From the NCBI RefSeq assembly GCF_900101045.1, contig NZ_FNFN01000015.1, forward strand, positions 1 to 54,892: a DNA stretch of 54,892 nt. The letters are read 5' to 3'. This DNA comes from Nocardioides sp. YR527. GTDB lineage: Bacteria > Actinomycetota > Actinomycetes > Propionibacteriales > Nocardioidaceae. The notes below the pieces were generated by a model that saw only the letters and a list, made by a program, of their open reading frames with translations, made no database searches and was not told where the DNA came from. The translations under genes and the position numbers were made by a program. The first letter of the stretch is position 1; each line of letters opens with the position of its first letter. This document shows, in pieces, positions 8,617 through 17,112 of this stretch.

Positions 8617-9905
8617 GGACGAGTTGGGGTCGCAACAACTCCTCGCCCCCAGTGGGGCTCATCGACGTGCGGAGTATGTACGTCAGCGTCGAGCGTGTCC
8701 TCGACCCCACTCTTCGGGGCGCACCGACCATCGTTCTGTCCAACAACGACGGCTGCGCCGTCGCCCGGAGCGACGAGGCCAAGGCCCTCGGGATTGCGAT
8801 GGGCCAGCCCTGGTTCGAGATCCGCGAGCGTCCTCATCTCGCCGCAGTTGTCGCTCGTAGCAGCAACTACGAGGAGTACGGCGCCTTCTCGAGCCGGTTC
8901 CACGAGACGGTGGCGACGCTCGCATCCTCGACCGAGGTCTACTCCGTTGACGAGGCCTTCGTCGGCTTGCCGCGCAGGAGCTCGACCGGCGACCAGGCCG
9001 AGACAGCGGCCGCGATCCAGGATCGTGTTGGTCGCTGGACAGGACTGCCGACATCGGCAGGAGTCGGCCCCACCAAGACGTTGGCGAAGGTCGCCCAGCG
9101 CCACGCCAAGAGCATTTCTGCCCCGATGGTCGATCTCACGACCTGGCCCCACGACCAGGTCGGCGAGCTGCTCGCCGCAACACCGGTCTCGGAGGTATGG
9201 GGCATCGGGTCTCGGCTGACCCAGGGGCTCGCAGGTCTCGGCATTCACACCGCAGCCGACCTCGCGTACGCCGACGCCGGCGTCCTCCGCCGACGGTGGT
9301 CCGTCGTGCTCGAGCGGACCGCCCGCGAGCTCGCCGGGGTGGCATGCACTCCGGTCGGGTTCACACCGAAGGACCGTCAGCAGCTGATGTACTCCAGGAT
9401 GCTCGGTCAGCCTGTCAGCAGCCGAGACGAGATGAGGTCCGTCCTCGCTCAGTACGCCGCGACGGCCGCCCGCCGCCTGCGGGCCCACGGCCTAGAAGCT
9501 GCGCTGATGCAGGTGTGGATCTCCTCCAGCCGGTTCCGCGACGATGTCGCTCACCACTCGACATCGGTCGCGCTTGATCCACCGACGAACGACCCGATGA
9601 GGGTGATTTCGGCCAGCCGGGCGGTCTTGCCAAAGATGCGCGAGGGGCACCCTTACAACCGGGCCGGCATCCTGCTCACCGGGCTCGGCCGGGCGGGTGC
9701 CCAACCGTCGCTTCTGGTCGATCCTGAGGACCCGACCCGCCAGCGGCTTGCGGCCGCTGTTGACGCGATCGCCGACCGTCACGGACGGGAAGTCATTGGT
9801 TGGGGGCCCACAGGTCTTCGCGGCTCGCAGCGCTGGGACATGCGGCGCGAGCGCCTCTCGGCCTCGCGGACGACTAGATGGGAGCAACTTCTGACCGTTC
9901 GATGA
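8613..9905 (+). CDS. umuC: Y-family DNA polymerase, UmuC-like
   Basis: Error-prone translesion polymerase. From GTG 8613 (overlapping the umuD-like TGA as GTGA) it has 430 residues, the usual UmuC length. Catalytic acidic residues are seen in LIDVRSMYVSVE (Asp18, Glu27) and YSVDEAF (Asp113, Glu114). The helix-hairpin region SAGVGPTKTLAKVAQRHAK and the UmuC-like C-terminal domain follow. The frame is open upstream to 8535, but the GTGA overlap supports 8613. SOS control comes through the box at 8191. It may give the host damage tolerance or mutate incoming or replicating DNA; this role is inferred. Confidence 0.92.
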   Translation: MRTSWGRNNSSPPVGLIDVRSMYVSVERVLDPTLRGAPTIVLSNNDGCAVARSDEAKALGIAMGQPWFEIRERPHLAAVVARSSNYEEYGAFSSRFHETVATLASSTEVYSVDEAFVGLPRRSSTGDQAETAAAIQDRVGRWTGLPTSAGVGPTKTLAKVAQRHAKSISAPMVDLTTWPHDQVGELLAATPVSEVWGIGSRLTQGLAGLGIHTAADLAYADAGVLRRRWSVVLERTARELAGVACTPVGFTPKDRQQLMYSRMLGQPVSSRDEMRSVLAQYAATAARRLRAHGLEAALMQVWISSSRFRDDVAHHSTSVALDPPTNDPMRVISASRAVLPKMREGHPYNRAGILLTGLGRAGAQPSLLVDPEDPTRQRLAAAVDAIADRHGREVIGWGPTGLRGSQRWDMRRERLSASRTTRWEQLLTVR

Positions 9906-9947
9906 GCTGACGACGGCGGCCGCTCCACAGGGACCAACGGGGACGCT

Positions 9948-10871
9948 TCATCCCCCGATCGAAGGCCCCGCAGTCAGTTCGTGCGGAGTGGACGCCGCCG
10001 TGAGCTCGGTGAGCTCCGTCCAGACCGGGTGGCAGCTGCACTCTGCAGAGTGCCAGCGCCACGGAGCCTCCCGGTGCAGCCGGCGTCTCAACGCACGTGC
10101 GGCGTCAGGGCCGGCTGTCGAGCGCCACCGATACTCCGGGAGCATCTCCGCCCCATACCGGTACAAGCGGCCGCCGATTCCGAGTCCCGTGTATGCCGAC
10201 CATCCCTGGCTGCCGCCGGGCACCTCGGGTTCGTCTGGACGATCGGGGTCGATCGAGCCGATGGAGGAGGGCTTGGAGAACACGAAGCCCGGGTTGTTGC
10301 TGTAGCCGAAGTGTGCTCGTAGGCCGCTGGCCTGGTGCTGAACGATCAGTCCACGGCGTCCTTGAAGGTCCACGACGTACTCGTGGAGGATCACCGGGTC
10401 CACAGCGACCACTGCCCGGCGTTCGACCTCGGCCACGATGACCTTGCGAACCTGATCGGGGGTCAGCCGCTTGGCGAGCTCTGCCATCTCGGCGACCTCC
10501 CCGTAGCCGATCAGCTCACGCAAAACGGATGGCGGATCACCCGTGAACAGCGAGCTCAGCTCGTCGAGACGGGCGAGTGCGATCCGCCCGAACGGGTTCC
10601 CCTCGACTCCCTCCTTCTCGAAGAAGTCCTGCACCACACCGGAGATGATCCAGGACATCAGCGCATCCCAGTGCTCACCGGTGACCACCTCACTGGCGGC
10701 GACCATCCGACGTTGAGCAGCGCGATGGGTGAGCCACGCGAACGGCGCGCGGTATGCGGGCCGACCCGAGAGGACCTCCTCCGTGAGGCGGAGGCGCGCA
10801 GCGGTACGCACGTACTGTCGCGCATGGGCGCGCAGGGCGCCGTTCCCGGGAGCATCCATGCTCTGCACCAT
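9948..10871 (-). CDS. Unknown protein, 307 aa
   Basis: I do not recognise the family. The N-terminal part is basic and helical (LRAHARQYVRTAARLRLTEEVL). A central helical part contains EHWDALMSWIISGVVQDFFEKEG. The C-terminal third is Gly/Tyr/Trp-rich, with CSCHP near the end and GQGWSAYTG-like loops that suggest a beta-rich domain. It faces the umuC-like gene tail to tail. An SOS-like sequence at 10905-10918 lies in the divergent region upstream of its start (ATG 10871) and might serve either this gene or the small gene at 10927. Confidence 0.6.
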   Translation of the reverse strand: MVQSMDAPGNGALRAHARQYVRTAARLRLTEEVLSGRPAYRAPFAWLTHRAAQRRMVAASEVVTGEHWDALMSWIISGVVQDFFEKEGVEGNPFGRIALARLDELSSLFTGDPPSVLRELIGYGEVAEMAELAKRLTPDQVRKVIVAEVERRAVVAVDPVILHEYVVDLQGRRGLIVQHQASGLRAHFGYSNNPGFVFSKPSSIGSIDPDRPDEPEVPGGSQGWSAYTGLGIGGRLYRYGAEMLPEYRWRSTAGPDAARALRRRLHREAPWRWHSAECSCHPVWTELTELTAASTPHELTAGPSIGG

Positions 10872-10904
10872 ATTGCTGAGCCGTTCTGATCACCGGGTTG
10901 AGAC

Positions 10905-10918
10905 CGAACAGACGTACG
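10905..10918. promoter_or_regulatory. Possible SOS box with one mismatch
   Basis: CGAACAGACGTACG matches CGAAC N4 GTTCG except for one base in the right half. It lies 9 bp before the GTG at 10927 and 34 bp from the divergent ATG at 10871. Confidence 0.4.
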
Positions 10919-10926
10919 ATCTGCTC

Positions 10927-11115
10927 GTGGCTTCCGAACCTGACCTGGTGACGCTTTACGCCTCCGCGCGTCCTCGTCCCGTCGACGGCGTCGACGATGG
11001 CCGGCGCGAGGAGATCACTGTTACTCGCGCGAGCTATGAGGACGCCCGCGAGGCGGTGGATGCCAGGGTCCCGGAAGGCTGGCAGCTGCTCGGCCTCAGC
11101 ACCTGGCCCTGCTAG
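10927..11115 (+). CDS. Small protein, 62 aa, possible SOS target
   Basis: From GTG 10927 the product begins VASEPDLVTLYASARP and ends ARVPEGWQLLGLSTWPC. The pattern, with a charged helix (ASYEDAREAVDARV) followed by GWQLLGL, looks like a folded small domain rather than noise. No strong ribosome site is visible, so translation could be leaderless. A one-mismatch LexA box ends 8 bp before the GTG. Function unknown. Confidence 0.5.
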   Translation: MASEPDLVTLYASARPRPVDGVDDGRREEITVTRASYEDAREAVDARVPEGWQLLGLSTWPC

Positions 11116-11130
11116 GCCGGCCAGCAGAGC

Positions 11131-11955
11131 ATGTCGATGAGCCCCGCGCCCAACCACAAGGCGACCCCAGTGCCCGGATCAGGCCCCTGCTTGCTCTGCG
11201 GCACCAGCGCCGAGCCGACGGTCGAACACATCATCCCGCGGACCCTGTGGAAGCGGTTCGGGATCGACCCCGACCGGCCGGATCTCGCTCGGTTCCGGAC
11301 GACGCTCTGCAACAGACACAACGAGGCGACCAGCAAGCTTCATGTGCGGTCCGACATGATGAAGCTCATCGAGACCGGCGAGCTCGTGACCCGCAAGACC
11401 TTGGACCATCTCAGTGACTGGGCGATCTGGGTCACGCTGCTCTTCGCCCTCGAGCGCGGCTCCGGCGTCCTGGGTCCCGAAGCCAGCCGAGAACTGCTCC
11501 TCCGGCGCTTCGACACCGACCGCGCCGGCCCACCCAAGGGCTTCCGGGTGTATGCCGCGAAGGTCGCCTCCTACGTCGAGCCAGCTGATCCGCGCACCGT
11601 CCCTTACGTCCTCGCGCTGCAGAGCGACTCGCGAATCACTCTCGATGCAGCCGGTGAACCCAACGGGTTCACGATCAGGGAGGGACCCATCAACGCCTCC
11701 GAGTCGATCGGGCTCGGCAAGCTCGTGCTCCTGGTCGTCGGCCTCAGCTTTCCCTCCGGCCCCGATCACAACGAACGCCTGGACGAAGCCGCAGCTCAAG
11801 TCGGCCTGGAGCGCATCCATCCGCCCGGCCGGACGCTGCCGACTCTGACGCCGGCCTCGGTCAACATGACCGACATCAGCAAGGTATTCACCGTGCTCCC
11901 GATCGGCGCTGACCCTTCGCTCCTGCCGAAGGGGCTCCAGAACCTTTTCGGGTAA
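11131..11955 (+). CDS. HNH-like (treble-clef) protein
   Basis: The gene encodes 274 residues. The N-terminus carries CLLCG...EHIIPRTLWKRF...CNRHNEATSKL, the CxxC, His-Ile-Ile-Pro and CxxHN spacing of an HNH/treble-clef nuclease. The remaining ~200 residues are a domain I do not recognise (WAIWVTLLFALERGSG, later LGKLVLLVVGLSF). Start ATG 11131 or 11137. Many proteins with this N-terminus are annotated as HNH endonucleases, often in defence islands; whether this one cuts DNA is not shown. Confidence 0.65.
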   Translation: MSMSPAPNHKATPVPGSGPCLLCGTSAEPTVEHIIPRTLWKRFGIDPDRPDLARFRTTLCNRHNEATSKLHVRSDMMKLIETGELVTRKTLDHLSDWAIWVTLLFALERGSGVLGPEASRELLLRRFDTDRAGPPKGFRVYAAKVASYVEPADPRTVPYVLALQSDSRITLDAAGEPNGFTIREGPINASESIGLGKLVLLVVGLSFPSGPDHNERLDEAAAQVGLERIHPPGRTLPTLTPASVNMTDISKVFTVLPIGADPSLLPKGLQNLFG

Positions 11956-12074
11956 GAGACGTTCGCACGACAGGCCCAGAGTGGGCGTACTACTCTCGAT
12001 GATGTGGCCCGCACGTGCGGCTTCGGGTCCCAGCCGGCTGCAACCAGCTGGGACCTCCAGCCTCCGTTACGACC

Positions 12075-12203
12075 TCACAGGTCGTGCCACGTGCGGAACA
12101 GGATGGCGGCGGTCTGGATGACCTGAAGCGCGATGCGAAGCCAGGTCAGGCATCCAGTCCGCCGCGTCGGCGGCCGCTCCGGGGGGTCGTGCTGTGTGTC
12201 CAC
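12075..12203 (-). CDS. Small protein with hydrophobic C-terminal helix, 42 aa
   Basis: GTG 12203 lies 4 nt after AAGGAGGA, one of the best ribosome sites in the window. The peptide starts VDTQHDPPERPPTRR and ends in an amphipathic or hydrophobic segment (LTWLRIALQVIQTAAILF) followed by RTWHDL. It stands alone between the HNH-like gene and the winged-helix gene. It could be a small membrane-active peptide or a toxin; there is no partner gene to support that. Confidence rests on the ribosome site. Confidence 0.5.
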   Translation of the reverse strand: MDTQHDPPERPPTRRTGCLTWLRIALQVIQTAAILFRTWHDL

Positions 12204-12302
12204 GTTGTCCTCCTTCGAGGTGCTCCAGCGCCCGGACGGCGCCGTGTGAGACCAGTAGAGACATACCTCCACCCAGCGATCCAGTAGACTGAAGGAACGC
12301 CC

Positions 12303-12362
12303 TAACTGGCCAGTCGGCAACCTCAACAGATGATCAGGATGCAGGGAGCGTCTGGCCAGTTA
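12303..12362. promoter_or_regulatory. Widely spaced inverted repeat, probable operator
   Basis: TAACTGGCCAG (12303-12313) and CTGGCCAGTTA (12352-12362) form perfect 11-bp inverted arms 38 bp apart. Each arm contains the palindrome CTGGCCAG. They lie 40-100 bp upstream of the TTG start at 12402. Confidence 0.55.
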
Positions 12363-12369
12363 AGACGTC

Positions 12370-12382
12370 GCAACTGAGTTGC
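12370..12382. promoter_or_regulatory. Short palindrome upstream of the winged-helix gene
   Basis: GCAACTGAGTTGC has 6-bp arms around one base. It lies between the wide inverted repeat and the ribosome site AGGGGG, so it could be an autoregulatory operator. Confidence 0.4.
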
Positions 12383-12401
12383 CATAACCTAGGGGGAAAT
12401 C

Positions 12402-13427
12402 TTGGCCAGCACCCGGATCGTGGACTTCACGCGGAAGCCCACCGACAAAGAGCGTGAGCAGCTTCAGCGTCGCCTTGCGCGCCTCCAGGTCCCGGGTCTG
12501 CCGGAGCACCTGGAGCGCATCGAGGCCAAGCTGCTGGCGCACGAGCGATCCGCTGGCAAGCTTCGGACCGAGGGTCTTCGGCTGCGACAGCCGTTCTCCT
12601 ACCTGGAAGAGCCCATCGACGGCGACTTTTCAGACCGGAAGGCGCCACCGCGCCCGCTCCGGCCTCCGGCGACACGGATCTCCAACAGCCTCGGCTCGGC
12701 GCTGCGCCTGGAACTGACGACCCTCGCGCTGCTGCAGCTGCGCCGCAAGCCCGGTGTCCGAGCGCGCCTTAGCGATCTGGAGATCCCGATCGCCGGGGAC
12801 AGCCAGCACGCCGGCTGGGCTGACCTCGTGGCCGCGCTGCCCACGGACAGCAACGTAGGCGGGCACTTCTACAACTCCCGCGACAAGCGGGCTCGTACCG
12901 TCAGGTCGGCACTGAAGCGCTTGGAGAAGGACGGGCTGGTTGACGCCTCCGCTGGACCCGGAGCTAAAAACCGGTTCGAGAACTTCGTCCCGCTCCACGA
13001 GGCCGGAGCCGACGCCCGCGGCGAACGCGAGGAATACACCATCCCCGAGTTGGGATCCTCCTTCGTGTTCGCTGTTCCGCCTGGGTTCATCCTCAACGGC
13101 TGGTTGCATGTACTCGAAGACTCCGAGATTGCGGTGCTGCTCATGGCCGCATGCGGGGCAGGGGGTTGGTGGGACCGAGACGGCCAGGTCTTCTCCGGGG
13201 AGGTGCGGTTGCTGCACTACGGCATTCACCGCGCACCGTTCGCGGCCGCGCGCAAGACGCTTGAGTGGTTCGGCTTGCTTGACGTGGAGGAGATCGATCG
13301 GCACGTGGATGGCCGCGCCGAGTTCAACCTCCATCGCGTCCACCGCATTACCCTCCGTGGCGCCGGTTTCGAGGTACAGGCGCTGCCCGCGATCCAGGAC
13401 GCGATCGAGCGACAGCTCAAACGCTGA
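12402..13427 (+). CDS. DNA-binding protein with probable winged helices
   Basis: The gene encodes 341 residues from TTG 12402, with AGGGGG 8 nt upstream; GTG 12420 is an alternative. The N-terminal ~90 residues are charged and helical. Two segments look like winged-helix units: RARTVRSALKRLEKDGLVDA (about residues 167-186) and a later one around HRAPFAAARKTLEWFGLLDVEEI. The inverted repeats directly upstream suggest autoregulation. It could be a regulator or an accessory replication protein; a primase-type initiator is present elsewhere (40926-42818), so I do not call it Rep. Confidence 0.6.
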   Translation: MASTRIVDFTRKPTDKEREQLQRRLARLQVPGLPEHLERIEAKLLAHERSAGKLRTEGLRLRQPFSYLEEPIDGDFSDRKAPPRPLRPPATRISNSLGSALRLELTTLALLQLRRKPGVRARLSDLEIPIAGDSQHAGWADLVAALPTDSNVGGHFYNSRDKRARTVRSALKRLEKDGLVDASAGPGAKNRFENFVPLHEAGADARGEREEYTIPELGSSFVFAVPPGFILNGWLHVLEDSEIAVLLMAACGAGGWWDRDGQVFSGEVRLLHYGIHRAPFAAARKTLEWFGLLDVEEIDRHVDGRAEFNLHRVHRITLRGAGFEVQALPAIQDAIERQLKR

Positions 13428-13463
13428 GCCAAGAGGCGAGCCGACGGCCGCACGCGTGCCCTG

Positions 13464-14486
13464 TCAGTCTGCAAGGTACGCGACCAGGGTGTAGGCCGGG
13501 TGCCTATCGAGATTGTGTCGACCTCGGTCGTAGCGGCGGGTGGTGCGCGGGTCGGCATGGCCGGCCGCGTCCTGGACATCCTCGAGCGGGACGCCGGCCT
13601 CGCGCGAGAGGGTCACGAAGGTATGCCGCAGGCTGTGCGGGGAGATCCGCTCGGCATGCTCGATCCCGGCCGCTTTCGCGATGCGCCGGATCAACCGGAA
13701 GGCGCCGGGCTGGTCGAGACGGGTCCCGTTCTTCGTGATGAACACCGGGCCCGTCTCCCGGGCACCCACGTACGCATCGATGAGAGCCGCGGTCGTCGGG
13801 GCGAGCACGACGTCGCGACGAGCTCCGCCCTTGCGGATGATCGTGAGCGTGCGGTGCCCACGGATCACGCCGAGATCCTCGACGTCGGCGTTGAGCGCCT
13901 CGGAGATCCGCAGGCCGTCGTGCAGCAGGAGGGCGACCAGCGCTCGAGCACGCGTGGAGTGCTCGGCGGCCTGAGTCAGGAGGGCCTTGGCCTCGACGCG
14001 GTCCAAGCCCAGGGTCGGGGAGTCGGCCGGTGCGCTGGGGCGCTTCACGTGCTCGACCGGGGAGCTGCCGAGTATGCCCTCGGCGACGGCGTACTTGTAG
14101 TAGCCGGCCAGGGTGGAGAGTCGGCGCGCGATCGTCGACGGGGCCGCGGTTGTCTCCAGGTGTCGGCTGTAGCCGGCGACGGCAGCGCGGTTCGCGTCGA
14201 GCGGGTCGATCCCAAGACCGGCGCACCAGCTGAACCAGTCGGCCAGGTCCCGGCCGTACGCGCGGCGGGTGTGCCCGGAGTAGTCCAGCAGGAACCGATG
14301 GCCGAGGGCCTCGGCGCGCTGCTCGCGGGGTAGCTGCCACAGCGGCTCGAGGAACGTCGAGCGCAGCTCCTCGACCGGGTCGATGACCACGGCCGCATCG
14401 CTGACCGCCGAGACGACCGCCTCACCATCGCTGTCCTCGAAGACGCCGTCGCCGTCGTCGCTGGGCTCGTCGACGTCGTCACTCAC
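13464..14486 (-). CDS. Tyrosine recombinase, Xer-like
   Basis: All catalytic residues of the family are present in 340 residues: Arg193 in GLRISEA, Lys219, His284 and Arg287 in PHSLRHTF, His310 in AGHADPRTT, and Tyr319 in RRYDRGR. An acidic N-terminal extension of ~40 residues precedes the core-binding SAM-like domain. The size suits XerC/XerD or a plasmid resolvase. The start overlaps the stop of the DUF4326 gene. A dif-like site lies about 350 bp upstream at 14833-14862, so plasmid dimer resolution is the likely job; integration into a chromosome is the alternative. Confidence 0.88.
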   Translation of the reverse strand: MSDDVDEPSDDGDGVFEDSDGEAVVSAVSDAAVVIDPVEELRSTFLEPLWQLPREQRAEALGHRFLLDYSGHTRRAYGRDLADWFSWCAGLGIDPLDANRAAVAGYSRHLETTAAPSTIARRLSTLAGYYKYAVAEGILGSSPVEHVKRPSAPADSPTLGLDRVEAKALLTQAAEHSTRARALVALLLHDGLRISEALNADVEDLGVIRGHRTLTIIRKGGARRDVVLAPTTAALIDAYVGARETGPVFITKNGTRLDQPGAFRLIRRIAKAAGIEHAERISPHSLRHTFVTLSREAGVPLEDVQDAAGHADPRTTRRYDRGRHNLDRHPAYTLVAYLAD

Positions 14487-14791
14487 GCCGTCTCCTTCGT
14501 ATCCGAGGCGAGGATCTCCAAGAGCACGTCGACATGGCAGGGCAGGTCGGGCGCGCAGTAGCAGGCGAGATCGTGGCCGGCGAGCTCCTCACGGGCCTGC
14601 TCGACGAGCTCGGGGTGCTCGGCCAGGTACTTGCGGTAGGCCGCGACCGCGGCCGCGTTCGCCTCCGGTGACCGCTGGCCACTCGGCGGCCGGTACGGGT
14701 TTGCCCACCGGCTCGTGCCGGCGACGCTCTTGGCGCCGGGCGGGAGGTGCCCACCCCGGCGGCGGGACTGCTGCAGTCGCTTGCCGGCCAC
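14483..14791 (-). CDS. DUF4326-type protein, 102 aa
   Basis: The sequence has the DUF4326 pattern: SRWANPYRPP near the N-terminus and the Cys motif HDLACYCAPDLPCHVDVLLE at the end. The family is common in phages and actinobacteria and has no established function to my knowledge; nucleotide or nucleobase handling has been suggested from its context. The start is GTG 14791 behind GAGGAGAGGGG. It is translated just ahead of the recombinase, with overlapping stop and start. Confidence 0.75.
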   Translation of the reverse strand: MAGKRLQQSRRRGGHLPPGAKSVAGTSRWANPYRPPSGQRSPEANAAAVAAYRKYLAEHPELVEQAREELAGHDLACYCAPDLPCHVDVLLEILASDTKETA

Positions 14792-14832
14792 CCTGACGCC
14801 CCTCTCCTCGCGGCTCGAATTCTATCCAAATC

Positions 14833-14862
14833 ATGACATGATAATGACCCTTATCATGTCAT
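14833..14862. other. dif/cer-like recombination site candidate
   Basis: ATGACATGATAA and TTATCATGTCAT are perfect 12-bp inverted arms around a 6-bp centre, TGACCC. The inner ends ATAA-6 bp-TTAT match the layout of XerCD dif and cer sites. It is AT-rich in a GC-rich region and lies near the Xer-like recombinase. A repressor operator between divergent genes is the alternative. Confidence 0.55.
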
Positions 14863-14934
14863 ACATTGTCGGCACGGCCTGCCTATCAAACCTGTCGGTG
14901 ACTCATGGGATACTCGTTCTGATGTTCGACCGAC

Positions 14935-14953
14935 GAACTCCATCGAGGAGTTC
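14935..14953. promoter_or_regulatory. Inverted repeat upstream of the 15016 gene
   Basis: GAACTCC and GGAGTTC form perfect 7-bp arms around ATCGA. The repeat lies 63 bp before the likely GTG start at 15016 and may be an operator or part of the leader. Confidence 0.35.
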
Positions 14954-15015
14954 GCTCCAACGCGCGGCCTGTGGTCTTTACCGCAGGCTGCCCTGTGTTC
15001 CGGGGGGATCACACG

Positions 15016-16275
15016 GTGGTAGAAGCCTCACGAGTAGCAAAGGCCGCAGCCGCGGACCAGAACGTGTTCATCATCCCTGCCCAGCGTCGCTCGCGCCTGG
15101 CGGGCGAGCTGCGGTCGATCGGCGCTGACCGACTGGCGATCATGCGCATTTCTTCCGCCGCGGTCGGGTTCATCGAGTTCGTCGCCGTGCTCTCTCGGAC
15201 CGTGATGGATGAGGACGGCACCGGGCTGATCGAGCGACTCAGTGCCACCATGACGGCACTCGAAGGGAATCTCGGCCTCGACCTCGACAACTTCCCCGAG
15301 TTCACCGAAGCCCAGATGACCACCGCCGTGGAGCACATCACGCGCGCAGAAACTCGGAAGTTCTACCGAAAGCTGCTCGGGGCGGCCGCGTACGACCGCC
15401 TCGCCCATGCGGTCAAGGACGACTCGGCCGCCGTCCTCGCGGCGATGCGGCATGGGCTCACCGCGGTTCGACCCATGGTGGTTGCTTTCCAGGACTCGCT
15501 GGCTGTCCTGACGCCTGGCCAGATCGCTGCGATGGGGTTCGGCACACCTGAGACTCCCGCCCCGTCGTACGTCCAGCTCATGCTGCAGATCGACAAGGTC
15601 GTCACCCACCTCCTCGACGCGATGGAGCGCGACGCTCTGGATCGGCTCTTCCCCGAGGGTGACGCAACCCTCGATGCAGGAACCATCCTCCAAGCGGTCG
15701 AGGAGATCAGGCCTCTCATCTCCCAGGACCTGCAGAGCCGGTTGAGCGTGGTCAACGACGCGCTCACCAGGAAGGTCCGTGGCGCACGTGACGCCCTGGA
15801 CCACTCCGCCGACGGCCCCGCGCAGGCTGCCAGCAGCCTGGTGGAGTTGATCGACCAGTCGCTTCGTGCTCAGCTCAAGGGGGTCGATGTCGTGGACTGG
15901 GTGCAGAACAAGTATCCCGGCCGAACCCGCGACCTCGTCTACGAGAAGAACGGGATTCTGCGACCCGCCAAACGGGCCGAGGTGCTATGTCTCGTCTACG
16001 GGCCTGAGTCCTCCCCCGAGAAGGTTGACCCTTTCCGGGAAGCAGCCGTGGCCTCGTTGGTGACCGCTCGCCGAGCCCTTGAGAAGGTCAAGCACGAAGA
16101 CGCCGACCCTGCCGGCGACCGGCTGGTGGTGGAGGAGATGATGCGGGCAGTCCAGGGTGCCCTGGGTCTGACATTCCGCTTCGCGGCGCTGCGGATGTCC
16201 ATCACGGAGATCGGCGAAGCGGCAGCCGCAATGGAGGCTCCTCCCTCGACGCAGGCCGTCGAGCTCACCGCCTAG
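15016..16275 (+). CDS. Unknown protein, 419 aa
   Basis: I do not recognise the family. The start is GTG 15016 behind GGGGGG; the frame extends to GTG 14971. The protein is helical and Ala/Leu-rich, without a signal peptide. Residues ~260-330 contain LRAQLKGVDVVDWVQNKYPGRT, then YEKNGILRPAKRAEVLCLVYG, which look like the most ordered part. It lies downstream of the dif-like site and divergent from the recombinase. A conflict or defence role would be a guess. Confidence 0.6.
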   Translation: MVEASRVAKAAAADQNVFIIPAQRRSRLAGELRSIGADRLAIMRISSAAVGFIEFVAVLSRTVMDEDGTGLIERLSATMTALEGNLGLDLDNFPEFTEAQMTTAVEHITRAETRKFYRKLLGAAAYDRLAHAVKDDSAAVLAAMRHGLTAVRPMVVAFQDSLAVLTPGQIAAMGFGTPETPAPSYVQLMLQIDKVVTHLLDAMERDALDRLFPEGDATLDAGTILQAVEEIRPLISQDLQSRLSVVNDALTRKVRGARDALDHSADGPAQAASSLVELIDQSLRAQLKGVDVVDWVQNKYPGRTRDLVYEKNGILRPAKRAEVLCLVYGPESSPEKVDPFREAAVASLVTARRALEKVKHEDADPAGDRLVVEEMMRAVQGALGLTFRFAALRMSITEIGEAAAAMEAPPSTQAVELTA

Positions 16276-16327
16276 TGAAATCATCCAGCCGAATGAATTT
16301 GGAGCAGCAGCGCGATAGGAGCGGATG

Positions 16328-16789
16328 ATGATCGTCGTCGAGGAAGTGCCACCCGGTGACCCTGCTGCCCAGACGCTCCTCGGGGAGTGGAAGCCGGAGA
16401 TGGATCTGTCGACGTCCGGTGACCGTCACTTGTATCTCATCGCTCGGATCGACGACGAACCAGTCGCCGTTCTGGAGGGCACCCACGACTACACGGGGTG
16501 GCAGCACCTAGAGGACTACCACCACCTTGGGGAGGAGGACCTCGGGTCGTACATCTCCTCCCTCTACGTGAAGCCATCCCACCGCCGCCGCGGGATAGCG
16601 GACGCGCTTCTCGACTGGTTCATCGACGATGCTCGGCGCCAGGGGTCTATCGCGGTCGTTGCATGGCCTGATGAGGACGACCTTGGTCGGGACGCGAGAG
16701 TGGCGCTGAACCGAAAACACGGGCTCGAGTTCGGACGAGTCCACGAGGGCTTCCAAGAGCCGTGGCTGATGGTGCTGCCGTTGCGTTGA
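16328..16789 (+). CDS. GNAT-family N-acetyltransferase, 153 aa
   Basis: Typical small GNAT domain. Strand 4 and motif A are seen in SYISSLYVKPSHRRRGIADALLDWF (the HRRRGIA loop binds CoA), followed by AVALNRKHGLEFGRVH as motif B. Start ATG 16328 is favoured over ATG 16325 by spacing from AGGAG. Substrate is unknown. It is a single gene between the unknown 419-aa gene and two small minus-strand genes. Confidence 0.8.
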   Translation: MIVVEEVPPGDPAAQTLLGEWKPEMDLSTSGDRHLYLIARIDDEPVAVLEGTHDYTGWQHLEDYHHLGEEDLGSYISSLYVKPSHRRRGIADALLDWFIDDARRQGSIAVVAWPDEDDLGRDARVALNRKHGLEFGRVHEGFQEPWLMVLPLR

Positions 16790-16839
16790 CCGTTGGCCTG
16801 CCGGCGATCACCTAGTCCTCAGGAATGAGTCGTACAGCT

Positions 16840-17100
16840 TCATCGCCTACGTGCCTCTCGAGTCAGAACTTCAGCGGTTTCACCCTCACGCAGCGGGTGA
16901 GACACGGTCCAGGCCGCCAGAGCGTCCCAACAGTGGTCCTCGGAGCCGCACGCGATGAGCTCGAGCGAGGGTGGGCGGCCGGCCAGCTCTGGATCTGGGT
17001 GCTCGCCTGTCGGGTCGCCGACGAAGTAGACCACCGCGAAGTGTGAGAGCTCTGCCATCGTCGTTGGTCGATCGCCTAGCGCAGCGGCATCCCCAGCCAC
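16840..17100 (-). CDS. Small protein, 86 aa, unknown
   Basis: The start is GTG 17100, or the internal ATG giving MAELSHFAVVYFVGDPT. The sequence (SLELIACGSEDHCWDALAAWTV) looks like a compact alpha/beta domain. It follows the 17113-17325 gene by 12 bp on the same strand, so the two probably form an operon. I do not recognise the family. Confidence 0.45.
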   Translation of the reverse strand: MAGDAAALGDRPTTMAELSHFAVVYFVGDPTGEHPDPELAGRPPSLELIACGSEDHCWDALAAWTVSHPLREGETAEVLTREARRR

Positions 17101-17112
17101 GCGCTCGGGCGG

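Noticed and set aside
12402..13427. Calling the winged-helix protein a replication initiator
   Set aside because: A primase-type initiator is present at 40926-42818 and this protein shows no primase, helicase or relaxase-like motif.
14925..14939. GTTCGACCGACGAAC as a LexA box
   Set aside because: The half-sites are in the reverse arrangement (GTTCG...CGAAC) and the spacer is 5 bp, unlike the boxes at 8191 and 19452.
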